Assembly (NCBI RefSeq): GCF_000003815.2
Contig: NC_049982.1
Span: forward strand, 28,742,277 to 28,806,276
DNA length: 64,000 bases
Direction: 5' to 3'
DNA from: Branchiostoma floridae
Lineage: Eukaryota > Chordata > Leptocardii > Amphioxiformes > Branchiostomatidae
The first letter of the stretch is position 1; each line of letters opens with the position of its first letter. The notes under the pieces were generated by a model. That model saw only the letters and a program-made list of their open reading frames with translations. It searched no databases and was not told the origin of the DNA. This document shows positions 1 to 13,700 of this stretch, piece after piece. The position numbers were made by a program, and so were the translations under genes.

Positions 1-1724
1 TAAGTAATAAGTGAGAGAATATCCGCACACATTGCGAGAGCGAGGATAGCCACAAGCCCGAGGGACGCCAAGATTTCCTCGGCACCACTGTGGCCACTGT
101 AGGCGGGGCCCCGAGGGTCGTTGTGGCCCGTCAGGATGTGGGTGTTACACCTATCGTCCGTGCAGCACAGTTTGCACATCTGAAAAATAAAAGATGGAGG
201 AAACTTTAGTAACGCTAGTTAGCCTTTATCCGTGGGGTACCCTATATCCGTTTTTTAATAACACGGTATTTAGGGATATCATGTTCTCGGATATTGCAAT
301 ATTTTGAAAATTTTGTAAGTTGATACCACCGTCCGTGGACTTAATATCTGCAAATAACTTGCTTTCTTTGAAAACAACGGATTTAGGTTATCCCGGATAA
401 AGGCGAACTTGCGTTAACCCAAGAAATCAATGCATGTTTTTCTCTGTTCAGAAAAAAAAGACGCTCATAACGCAGGCACAACATTGTTCGTCTTCCTGTA
501 TATCATTCGAAGAATGAAGCATATTTGGACCAGCCTTCGGTCATACGGCAAGTTCTCATTTGTTGTCGTACGATCTTCATATGTCGTAGGGCATCTAAGA
601 AGGCTGTGACAGTGCTAATACCCCCCTCACATTAGGCGCGATTCGATCGAACGCCGAGTCTGCGAGCTCTAAATTAAGAGGAGGCATGACCCTGCCGCGC
701 CTAATGTGAGGGGGGTATAAGCGCCGACAACGACCCATTTGGCGATTGTAATACGATCGTACGAAGATCGTACAATTGTCGTACGACTATCATGCGACTA
801 TCGTATGATGATCCTACGATGAATGCAAGTGACCGGGCCCATGCGCACGGCTATCCAAAGAACGCCTTCATTTGGCGATTGTAATGCGAGCGTACGAAGA
901 TCGTATGGCCATCGTAAGACTATCGTACGACATCCTACGACAAAATCGTACGACGATCGTAAAGTGAATATAACTGGGCCCGAAAGCTTACCTTTGCTTG
1001 CCCGTCGGCTGTCATGCAGGTCTCGTACAGCCAGTAGTCGTTGCACGAAGGTTGGCAGCTCCGTTTGTACGACACGTTGAAATCCTCTCCGATCCGTTCC
1101 ACCTTGTAAAATGAAAAAAAAAAAGTTAGCTCCTTGCCACACAACGCCACCATGCGGTATCATTAAGAGTACCAGATCCCATTACGACTAGGGGTGTGTA
1201 CATGTACAGAACATTCAGGTACAGGTATACGGTCCAGGTCCAGAGGATCAGATCAGGACCGGAACCTGGACCTAAATATCTGGACCTACCCTCCACTTGT
1301 CGTAAAAGTATCTGCTACTCTTTATAATACCGCATTGTGGCGTTGTATGGCAGTTAGACTAGGCTGGCCACTTAACGGTTGATATTTGTGAAAATGTTTT
1401 TTTTTTCTGACGCACGGCATCCGGGAAAATAAATGCGTTTTCCGCGTGTTTACGGTGGAAACCTGTGGATGACCGCAAGTGACCCTAGATAGAACGCCTG
1501 TTCTGTTCGATTACGTCAGATCGAACACGGTTCGGATTCTACAACTCCGGGTAGAATTCTGGAAATTTCGGGGCCAACTTTTCAATTTAAATCGTTGTTT
1601 AAAAAAGAACTTACCCAGCATGCTTCGTCCTCTTGACACTCGATGGCATATTCCCCGAGGCCATTACCCGTCATGCACTCTCGCGATGTCCCCTCGCAGT
1701 GGTAACACATGATGTTGTCTGGAC
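1..1724 (-). CDS. Gene A exons 9-11: LU (Ly6/uPAR) domain and GPI-signal tail
   Basis: Three exons (1615-1724, 992-1102, 1-179) join in phase 0-0 and make one three-finger domain with twelve cysteines. It starts MCYHC, has WVERIGE after the fifth cysteine, DYWLYETC in the middle and ends KLCCTDDRCN, the CC-x4-CN signature of the family. After a hydrophilic stretch with small residues, a hydrophobic tail of about 20 residues follows with no cytoplasmic region, typical of GPI-anchor precursors. The next codon begins with TA at the window edge. No polyadenylation site can be seen because the gene leaves the window here. Confidence 0.88.
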
Positions 1725-4700
1725 CTATAGCGGATAGTAAATTTGACAATCATCCACTAGACGCGAATGTATGTTCCGCTGCAGAACCACTCAGTATTGT
1801 TAAGACAGGTTTTGCCCACCTTGGCTAATTAACTGACCTGGAAACTTTCTGGTGTAATAAATGTTTACCTGGTGGTAATATTATAAAATCTTCAATTACT
1901 GGTCATGTATCAAGTCCATAAGATTTAGTCTGACTTCATTGGTTTCACATAAGTATCATTAATATTAAATTATAAGAATAATAAGCACTGCTGCATTTTA
2001 TCGCTTTAAGGCTCTTGGTGCATCGCTCAGGTATATCTAATTGAAGTAAATTTGGTATGTATGTATTCGTCAATAAGTACTCTATAACAATCTGGGGGGT
2101 ACATGTTTGCTGATCCAATAGTAACAAGGATATTCTTTAATATGTTAAAAATATGGACAAAAATGGCATATTGGCAATATTCATGAAGGCCTTGTTAAGT
2201 CCTAGAGTCTTTACAATGTACATTCCCACTTGGATGTTGTAGTACCAAATGTCTACTTTCTAAAAATGTCTTTTATGACCGCAAAAAAAAAATATATTGC
2301 ATATGGTTGCGCCTTCTGAAATAGAAAAAAATTACAAATATTCAAGTTTTGGCTCCTCCATGGGTGAAATTTGATATCTTTGTTTGGACAAGTGGACAAT
2401 TAGGGCAATTAACTTGTTTACTTAGGGCACTGACAGCAGGGTAGCTGAGCACCTGAGGAAAACAATAACCAGGTGTTCACACCTACCTTTGCTTGAAAGT
2501 GACATAGGTGGCAGACAGTTTGGCTTAGGTTTTATCAACAAAACACAAACATGGTTGTAATTTAGTGTAAACAATGAGGAATATGTTAAACTTGGTGTAA
2601 ACAAGGAATATGTTATAAGAGTTGTTATGAGTGGTGCAATACTCTTTTTAAATTACACTCACAGACTGACACTATCCAGTTTATTGCCTGTTGTTCCTTG
2701 ACACACGAGGATTAGACGTGCTTGCACTGAGACTTTGATTACAATACAATCCGTTATCTCTTTATCTCTATCAAAGGAGTGTTTTCTCAACTGTAACGTC
2801 CTTGCTCTTATGGACTTTGCTAAAAAAATGTGTGTGTGGTCGGTTAAACGTAGCGGTAACGTTTACATCAAAACAGACTATTGGTACAACAGTTTTCATC
2901 AGCGTTGTTTTCTATCAAATACCTTGTTTTGGAATAAAATTCGCTTATCAAAACAAGCAAAGCCGGCATCAGATCCAGGAAAGAACATGGGGAATTATCA
3001 AACTATTGGTCAGCTTAATTGGTCAGATTACACCCTGGTTGAATTTGGCTATCTTTATAAGATTCTGTCGGGCTATTTGTAATTAAAGTGGTCAAATTTG
3101 TTGAAACCGTGAATCAATCAGTGTGTAAGTTATTAGAAATACCCCTAAACCCAAGAAATCCTTTGTCAATCATAATACACATCCAGCACCAAACCCAGAC
3201 AGACTCCACAGGAGGGCAGGTATCACCTCACCTGGCACCCTTCCTGCATTGTTATCACACAGGGCGGGGAGGGGTAATTATCGAACAATAGGGGAAATGA
3301 GGAAAATTCAGGGTCAAAGGTTGTATCTATGTGTTGCTAGGGCAGCCAACGCCCGCTTTGCTGGGGGTCTTGAGACATGTCTTAGTCGCATTGAGCATGG
3401 GAAACCGCTAGGAAGCCCATCACTGAAGTTGACCTTCGTCTAGCCAACACCTACGCTCCAAATATGACCAACGTTGATATTCCTCAACAGCTTGCCGAGT
3501 TATACGCTTTACTAAATAACGCTAGTTCACCTTTATCCGTGCGGTGACCTTTATCCGTTGTCTTTAAAAGTAGCACATTTAGGAGTATCGAGTCAGCTGA
3601 CAGTGGTTTCAAGTTTGCAATATTATCAAAATGTTCCGATTTGAAACCACCGTCCGTCGACTTCATATCCAGTCAGGGGTCTCCCTACAGAGTGGAACAA
3701 CGGCGCAGCGCCACTCCCGAAAATCCTGGCGCCACTCCCCCCAATTTTCAACTCTATGTCTTTTGAGGGCAACTAGGGGGAAAAAACAACTGAATTCCCT
3801 GAAGTTTGAGTGAGAGAGGTCTCATATTTTGCAGAGAAATGGACAAATTCACCCTTCCTTTGTGTCAGTGGGCTTGGGTTGGCAGCAAAAATCACACTCC
3901 TTTGTTTTTGTCCTATTGTTATGCGTGTAGACAATAGATGTTGGTGACTTTCGCATACGATAATCTCATTAAAAACCTGTTTTTCAAGACAAGGAAGACT
4001 GAGAAAAAACAGACAATAGACCTTGTTTATCTTATGTTAGCACCAGACTGTGCTGCTTGTAGTGGTGTCAAGCTCCTACCTGGTGATTTGCCATGATTTC
4101 TACCCAAAATGTATCCCTTGCCTTTCTTTCCCATCAAAAATTCTGGTTTTGTGACATTTCTGTTTGCAATTTTCACTCAGCAAGGTGGCCTAGCAGATGA
4201 GGAAAACTTTACTGTATAAATGCAGGTGTTAAGTTTTTATTTTTTTGTTTTTGAAAAGAGCCTCCTACTAGTCCTAGATTAATTAACATCAAATCAAGTT
4301 GCATTTCTTTTTATATTTCAATAGATATAGCTTATAGTTTGCATTGAAAATGTACTTAACTTGGACATATATTGTACTTAAGTCAATTGGTCTGAATTTG
4401 AAAGATTTTAAAGCTTAAGTGTCAGGGGAAGGCTTGAAATTGTGACTCATTAAGGCAAAATGCAGCAGCTTCTCCAGGAATCCTGCCTCTCCGAACCACC
4501 ACCCCCTCATAGCCACGCGTTGCGTTGCATCGGCCGCAGTGCGGCCTCCAGCACCACTCCCCTAAAATTTTCTGGGGAGAGCCCTGTATCCTTAAATACG
4601 TTTTTCTTACAAACAACGAATATAAGTTATTGTCGGATAAAGGTGAACCAGCGAACTATGTTCACACCAACTCCAACAAATTTAAAGCAAACTCGAAAGC

Positions 4701-7700
4701 GTAACCTTCGGCCGAAGGTAGCTTCCTCCAGGTACCTATTTAATGTCTGACGACAGATTAGACTGTACTAGAAGGAGAGAAAAAGCAATTAAAAAAGAGT
4801 TCGAAGTCCCCACGACTTCGTAAAAAGTTTAGAGTTTCTCTAAAATTATGCAAATAAGGTTTTGTCCCTTGATCACTTTTTGTAACTTTACATTAAATTA
4901 GTCGTCTCTGCGTGTACGTGTATGACCTGGGCTGCCATATCTGATAAACATAACTTTATTGCACAACAATTGTACGAGGTACAAAGTATGGCATCTACAT
5001 AACTACAGTGCTATAACTTAACTTAGGGCTTATCTAACTAATACAGGAGTTGTAGTATGGGATAAGTTTCTTACAATCATTGGAGGCTTTTACAATCATT
5101 TGGGGAATTTCTAATGTCAAAACCTTCTTTGATATATTTTCCTATATCTGCCATGCAGGGATTGTCACATGTCATTATGTATCTGAATTTGCACTTCAGG
5201 TCCATTTGGATAAATCCTTGTGTACAAAATGACAGCCTTCTGTATAGAGAATTGCGTATATCGGAATATTTGGGACATACAACCATAAAGTGATATTCGT
5301 CTTCGATTAGCTCTGGACAGAATGGACAAACCCTCTGGTCAATAGGGATTTTTTGGAATCTTCCGGTTTCTATATTTAATTTGTGACAGCCAATTCTGAG
5401 TTGTGTGATTGCCCTACGAACGTCAAGGCTCTTTATGGTTGAAATGTAATTTTCTTGCTTGTAATGCTTGTTCAATGTAGAAAGAGATGAGAGTTTGGAA
5501 TTGTTTCGAATAGAGGAATGCCAATTTTGCACGTATATATCTTGTAAACGTTGTCGTAACTGAGTGGTGATTGTGTCTATGTGGTATGACCTCGGGTTCA
5601 GCCATATGTGTCCAAAGCCTTGGTAGTTGAGGATATTTTTTACGTGGACAATCCAATCATGTTCTCCGAATGAAACAGTATTGTATGCCTCACGAAGAAG
5701 GGCATCTTCGGGCAGATTAACTAAACGATGCCAATATTTCACAAGTTGCATTTCTGCATCAATCCTAGCTGGGATAAATGATTATTTTTATCAGTTCTGG
5801 ACTGTACTTCCTGCCACTCCGGGAAGTTTGACTTTTGCCACTCCGGAACGTTTGTCATCTTCCCACTCACTTTCTGCCACTCAGCGTATTCAAATAACCA
5901 CGAATACACGCTGGCGGCCAGCAGCTAAAACAAACACACACCAAAAGCATTGACTCCCTAGACGGAGTTGGCAAAAAAATAAATGTTCCGTGTTAGATAC
6001 AGAAAATACACAAGACGGAGTTTTATTGTACCTTCAGTGTACATTGTTGAGTTGTCCCAAGAAGAGGCTGTAGTGACGACGTCCTGCCGCACGGTGGAGC
6101 TTATGTGTGGAGTTGATGTAGGCCCGCCTTCTGCTGTTGTACCTTCACCAGCCTCTGTCGCTACAGCAACGCAAAATTTGAGACTTCATCACATGATAAC
6201 GTTATATAGCTCATACGTCTGATATGACGGAATAGACACTAGGGTTATGACTTCCAATCAAGTATTCCCGCGGCAATTGGAGGGGGAGGGGTGTAAAATA
6301 TTGTGCTAGGGATGTCGAAGTCCCGATTCCATTTAAGGCGGCCATTTTGGATTTTCTGGGGTCATCCGGGGTCATTGCACCAAAACGAGGCTAGCATGGA
6401 CACCATTGTATTATGTCATATATAGGTTGGGCATCTTCAGTGGTAGTTTTGCCCCTCGAACTTGAAATACTGCAGAACATGTACCTGTTTAACACATTCA
6501 AGTAAAAAAGGGATCGGTTTCCTTAGAAACATTCCCTAAGCTTTGGAATGTGTCATTATGTTCCTGGTGTAAGAAGTGGACAAATTTTCTTTTTTTTCGA
6601 AATGAGACGAAAATGAATGCGCGCGTTGATGTCGTCCATAACACTTACTTGCTGCAGCTTAACCAAAACATAAGTCTCTGCCAGACTGACTACGCTGGCT
6701 ATTATAGGGAGAATAGACCTATAATAGCCAGCAGGAGGGCTACTAGAGGGTTTGGCAGGGGATTTTTGCTACTAGAGGATTTGGCCGACCGGAGGGGAAC
6801 ATGAACCTTATCGTTGACTGACTCCCCTGGCCAATATCCCGACTTGTTTTACGATTGCCGTACCCCATAGGAAGACCTGGTGAAGGCTAACAATACTTAC
6901 TCATGTCCTGTGTTGTAGACATGTCGCTTGGACAGCTCAGCACGCCGCTTTCAGGAGGGAAACACTGTCCCGTCACCGGACACGCCAGAGAGTCCGGCGG
7001 GCAAAGGCTCCACTGCACCCGGTAACCCTGCCCGATGGGCACGGAGCTCGGGGAGAACGTCAGGGTCAAGGTCTGCCCCTCCACGGCGCCGATCGCGATG
7101 GGCCCCGCCTGGTCCCCGCACACGGTCGTGCTCTCCACAACCCCGTTGTTGTCGCTTGTTGTGATCTGTGTAAGAGTATAAATCGTACTCTTTAACGTTT
7201 GGAACCATATGGTAGAAAAACGCACTATCTATAATATCTATGCAAACACTTCTATGCAAATCAATCTACTTTCCCTAAGAGGGCAGTAAACGGCCAATCG
7301 TAAATCTTGTGTGATTATTAAGACGGGCGCGCCATAGACTTCTTGTAGTCACGTGTGTTATCTACATAACGTGACGTCACAGAAGCAGTGGATCGTCAAT
7401 TCCTTGATAGAGACTAGTTAACCAGTCGTAAATTGAATACGTCCATTTTTTGTGTGTTGGAAGTTGAAATTTATCAAATACCTAAGAAATGTAACCGTGT
7501 TTGGTTACCTGAATGCTTCCCGCGCTGCAAGCGACGCCGAATGGATCGTCGAAGCTGGCGAGAATGGTGGGGAAGCGCCCGTCCGACTCAGGAGCCGCGC
7601 TCAGGGTCCATGCACAGTCCATCCCAGCGATGTAGAAGTTCGGGTAGTTCGGGGTGGACAGACTTGAGCTTCCTACGATGTTCTCGATGTTACTTGTGCA

Positions 7701-10700
7701 ACCTGTGGTGGTAAAAAAAGGGGTGTTGCAAAAACGTTAAAGCGTTGACTGGGATAGTATATAATGTGTGGTCCGTGAGTTAGCACATGACAGTATTGTT
7801 ACAAGTCTGTTGTGATTAAAGTTGCCTGTACATCTGTGCAGATGCTTAGGGGTGGCGCCCATCTCCATTTCGGCAGCCCTTGGTCCACACATGTGCAAGC
7901 CACTACAGCAGGGGGCTGGTCCGCTGGTAGTGATGTGTGTTTAACTTCCATACTCTTTCTCATTAATGCTGAGTGCTAAGAAGAGAAAGCAGCATGTACC
8001 ATTTTAAAGTCTTTGGTATGACTCGGTCGGGGATCGAAGTCACGACCTATCGAATGCAAGGCGAACACTCTATCCACTTGGCCATTGTACCGGTTTTTCT
8101 GTTCTTAATTCACTGTTGTGAATAAGACCCAATAATGGGCGAGGGACCCGAATGCCCCCTCAAAGTCTCACCCAAGACACGAGGCAGGGTGGACGTTCTT
8201 CCTATAACCTGGTGGCAGCAGTGGGATTCGCATATTACCAGATCGCTAAAAGTTGCAGGCAATTGCACAATGTTTACCTCCGCCTTACAAACTATACATA
8301 TATATAGGCAAACATAGCTAGAGTTCCACGACCTCATACCGTCTTCAAATGATGTTACACCTCAACAACGAACATATCCTAATTGTTTGTAATGAATTAT
8401 CTGAATTAGGTCTTCATTTGCATAAATGCTAGTTAATGACCTTCTATATACCCAGGTAAGACAACTTGTCCACAGTATTAAAGTCTTATCTAATCAATGG
8501 AGGTTATTTAACATTTTGTGACAATAGCATATCAAGAACAGGAGATGTCAAAACCAAAAGTCCTGTTGCAGTACAACGGAAAAGCCGCTAGGTGGCATTT
8601 TTTCAAACCTACCAGCAAACCAATGAAGATTCATCCACGACGCCTCTAGGTATTCTGTGCACACATACAGGCACACATACGTACACCCCAAAATGTTACC
8701 TTCAAATCGAACGAAATGAAAAGATATATCTGCAATCTATCTCGTATGTCTACATATCTCTCCCGCCGTGTATTCCAGTCTGTAATAGTATGCGAATAAG
8801 CTATGGAATATTTGACAAAAGAAGAAGGTATCATACCTGCGTTCTTGAGCGCTGCATAAGCCCCCAACCCCTGCTCCAAACAGTCCGCACTCTCGTCTGT
8901 CCAGTCGTTACAGTCCTTGATCAGGTCGCATGTCTTTGACTGGTTAATGCAGGTGGCGCTGTAGTCACAGGAGATCAGGGTAGGTAGGCACTCCACGGAC
9001 CACTCTATGTTGAAACCCTCGCCGCCAACGCTCGTGTCGGACCTACGCAAGAGAGTGTGAGACTTGACGAGAATGTACGTGGATGGGCCAGACTTCACGG
9101 TCCCACATACTAAACATCCATAAATAGCATACTAAATAGCATACTAACATGAGACATCATTGCAATACAATTGTAGTTGAAACGAAGTATGGCAATTTTG
9201 TACATCAATTCTAGGACACTTATCTACTCTATAAACGACGAATTAGTACAGCATAACATGACCCTACATACTCGTACACTACATATGAAACAAGCTCTGA
9301 ATAGGCACCCCTATCACCTTGTGTGGGTGTAGCCGTAAGTCACAGTGCCGGTTAACACAACATTGAACCAAAGTCAACTACTGAATACCAATTCTTCAAG
9401 TATCCCTTCACACCATAACAATGCTGGCAGGCTGCAATATGAAATATTACCAAAACTGCAGACACACGTCACGACACACAAACAAGCACACCAATCAATT
9501 ACAATACATCTCTCTCCTCTTTAACGGAGGTAAATAAAAAGAGAAATGTCCACCAACATGTTGTAACATACCTGAAGTTGATGAGTACATTGTTCCCCGA
9601 ACTTGTCACCGGGCTCTGCATAGAGTTTCCGCAAACTTTGGATAGGGAAGGGGCAGTGGGCTCCGATCCGTCACGAATCTATAGAAAGAGTCATTGCAGG
9701 GAAATACACTTAGTAGTTGATTGCCTAATGTGAATTAGAGGTGGGTACCGGTACAATGTACGTGATTCTCTGATACAACGTACCAGTAAAAAAAAAACAT
9801 TACAAAATAAAAAAACTATACCCGCAGGCGTTCACGTGTTTTTGGGGTTGTACATGTCCAAGAATATAACAATAGTTAAGTGGAGAAGGGTCGATAGTTA
9901 TTTTTACCAAGCTTCAGCAGTCAAAGTTAGCCTAAAACAGATGCGGTTAGTGTTGTTTACATGAAGACAGAATTTTAAAACGCCATTGGACGTCGGGACT
10001 TCACCAAACAGAATCCTTTGTAGCAAAATGGACCATTGTTTTCGGTATTGCCCATTCACAAGTCTTCATAGACAATTAGGTGCAGGTTCAAGCCCGGACC
10101 TGGACATGATTGTCTGGACCAGGACCCTACCTGTGCCTGGATTTTCTGTACCCACCCCTCCAGTAAATGAATTCAATTTCGCGGGGATTAAATCTCGCGT
10201 TAAGGAGAAAGTGGAAGTGTTCGTGGTGGTTTCGAGTTTAAAGTCGTGTTAAAATCACGCTGGGCAGTAATGAAAACACAGACCCCATTACGGACAACAC
10301 CTACTAGCGACGACTGGGCAAGGGCGGTGTACCGAAAGTGTGAAGTGGAACGAAATAGAATGTAATGAAACGAAATAAGTTTCTGATTTGCATAATGGAT
10401 ACAATAGTATCATGATTATTTTTACTAGTAAATGAACTGTAAAAACATTTTGACCTGTGTAAGTTAATTAAAGTTGTATTACGTAATTATATATGTATAA
10501 CCATGCATAGATTTGGTAGACGTTGAAGTTATTTGCATAATCAGAATATTTATTAGAGTTAATAGATTTCCAAACAGTTCCTACTTATGATTCTTGTTTA
10601 TTTCTCGTCTTACCTGAAGGTAGTCATAGCTACACTGCGCGTGGTGCTCTATCTCCAACGCGTTGAAGACTATGACGATCCGTTGCCCTTCATCGACCAT

Positions 10701-13700
10701 GATCCTCCACCTAGCGGAAACAATGTGAAGGACAGTCAAGACGTCATCCGTCTAATGTTAAGCGGGCATCTCTCAGTGGACTTTTGCCACATTGCCCCCG
10801 GGATAAAGTGACGGAAATCTGTGCAACTTGTCGCCTGCAATTGCGATTTTATGCTGTTAAAGCGCAACTAGCAAATGGGGATAAGTCATATATTTTCAAA
10901 TGCTTAGTATGGGTACCGCACGATAATAGGTATTGGGTACCGCACGATAACTTGTACCGCACATATATGATAATGGTACCGCATGATATACGACAACTGG
11001 TACCGCAAGATAATGGGCACGGCACGATAATGGGTACCGCACGATAACTGGTACCACATGACGACTGGTACCGCAAATTAATAAGTACCGCACGATAATG
11101 GGTACCGCACGATAATGGGTACCGCACGATAATATAAGTACCACGCGATAATGGTTACCGCACGATAACTGGTACCGCACGATAACTGGTACCACATGAC
11201 GACTGGTACCGCAAATTACTAAGTACCGCAAGATAATGGGTACCGCACGATAATATAAGTACCACGCGATAATGGTTACCGCACGATTACTGGTACCGCA
11301 CGATAACTGGTACCGCACGATAACTGGTACCACATGACGACTGGTACCGCAAATTACTAAGTACCGCACGATAATGGGTACCGCACGATAATATAAGTAC
11401 CACGCGATAATGGTTACCGCACGATAACTGGTACCGCACGATAACTGGTACCACATGACGACTGGTACCGCAAATCACTAAGTACCGCAAGATAATGGGT
11501 ACCGCACGATAATATAAGTACCACGCGATAATGGTTACCGCACGATAACTGGTACCGCACGATAACTGGTACCGCACGATAACTGGTACCACATGACGAC
11601 TGGTACCGCAAATTAATAAGTACCGCACGATAATGGTTACCGCACGATAATATAAGTACCACGCGATAATGGTTACCGCACGATAACTGGTACCGCATGA
11701 TAATGTGTCCCGCACGATAACTGGTACCGTGTGATATAGCTGGTACCTCACGATAATGGGCATTGCTCGTTAAGGGTTACTGCACGATATGCGATAGTGG
11801 GTACCGCACGATAATGGGTACCGCACGATAATGGGTACCGCACGATAATGGGTACCGCATGATACATGATATACGATAACTGGTACCGCACGATAATGGG
11901 TACCGCACGATATACGATGATGGGTACCGCATGATATACGCTAACTGGTACCGCACGATAATGGGTACCGCACGATAATGGGTACCGCACGATAATGGGT
12001 ACCGCAAGATAATGGGTACCGTATGATATACGATAACGAGTACCGCACGATATACGATAATGAGTACCACACGTTAACTGGTAACGCATGATAACTAATA
12101 CCGCACGAAATTATGGGTACCGCACGATAATGGTACCGCGCGATAATGAGACGGCTACGTTACAAGCTATATGACTAGACGCCTTAACGGTAGAGCGTTG
12201 TGTGTGTAATATTATACTCACGCGCAGGCTGAGTTAGGTGGGTACATGGCCGGATGACCAGGGCTAGAGATGGCGCCGGATAATCCACTGATGACCATAT
12301 AACCCCCATCCTCTCGTCCACAACCTGAACGACAATTGTGCGCCAAAATATGTAGATATGAATATGCATAACATCAACACATCATGTACGTGTAAATGTG
12401 CAATATTTAGTACAGCGCACGACGCCTTAATGTATGAGATTTAATACGGAGCACGTCCAAATGTACACGACTGAGTGTAGAGGACATCGACACGTTATAA
12501 GACTAGTGCACCGCGCGTCTAAATGTATGAGACTGTGTGGAAATGAAAGTTCATCCAGCGTAAATATAAATATGAAAGATTAAGCACAGGGTATAACGCT
12601 GGTTCACTTTTATCCGAGGGTAACCTATATTCGTTGTTTGTAAGAAAAAGCGTATTTAGGGATATGAAGTCGACGGACCGTGGTTTCAAATCGGAACAGT
12701 TTAAAAATATTGAAAAGCACAGTCCGCAGACTTGATACTCCTAAATGTGCTGTTTTTAAAGACAACGGATAAAGGTCACCCCACGGATAAAGGTGAACTA
12801 GCGTTACGTCTAAATGTATACGGCTGAGTACAGCGTATCTCTAAATGTTTAAAACTATGTACAGAACACGTTTAAAGATATAAGGTTGAGTACAGAGCAT
12901 GTCTTGCTGTAATAAGACTGAGTAAAGTGTACATCTAAATGTATAAAACTCTGAGAAAAACACGTCTAAATGTATCATATCGAATACAGAGTACATCCTA
13001 TTTGTATATCTGTATCTGTATCTATATAGCCGGTATAACCGCCGTTCGGCGTAACACAACAGCTTCGCCAGCACGCGGCGCGGCAGCAGCTGCAGCTGGT
13101 TATATTACACCGAACGACCCGTCACACCTAGCTTTTGCACATCTATCTGCAAGCGTTCTTTAAAACTACCCAGAGAAGATGCCCCTACTGTACTTGGTGA
13201 TAACAAATTCCACTCTATGATAGTTCTGGGAAAGTACGAATTTTTGAACACATCAATCCTAGGTCGGTAACTCTGGTATTTGAAGGCATGACTATTTCTT
13301 GTTATTTTTTGAGCTGGTATTAGATACTTATCAGTTGGTACGTCCACCAGTTTATTGGTCATTTTGTACATCATGGAAAGTCTGGACATTTTCCTTCTGT
13401 CTTCAAGTGACATCCAATGCAAATCTGTTTTCATTTTGGTAACACTAGAATCCCTGTTGTAGTTGTTTGTATTAGTTTGTACAGAATCGGGCAGCTTGGT
13501 TCTGTACCCTTTCCAGTTTATCTTTGTCTTTCTTTGTATAGGATCGAGTACGGAGCACGGAGTTAATCTTCTTTTATGTCGAATTAAACATACTGGGCTG
13601 AGAATACAATACACAAAAGCAATTTTTACATATAGAAAAAATGCAACAACAAGAAACGGCTATACATATTTCTCAATACAACGATATGAGCGATTAATAG

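Larger units (their letters stand above)
1725..6900. other. Gene A intron of 5.2 kb
   Basis: Besides the listed LINE and MITE copies, 1725-3400 and 5772-6660 are AT-rich and I see no exon, known repeat or RNA gene in them. Confidence 0.5.

Noticed and set aside
798-1163. 121-codon minus-strand frame as a gene
   Set aside because: It overlaps LU exon 992-1102 in another frame, has no family resemblance and includes intron repeat sequence.
5983-6222. 79-codon plus-strand frame
   Set aside because: No domain, no splice partners and in an intron of gene A on the other strand.
10849-12089. Open reading frames of 90-186 codons with repeated cysteine-rich peptide words
   Set aside because: They are translations of the 17-bp minisatellite, open in several frames, and lie in an intron between two well-phased gene A exons.
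10908-12152. CRISPR-like array
   Set aside because: The repeats are contiguous with no spacers of constant length, and the DNA is eukaryotic.
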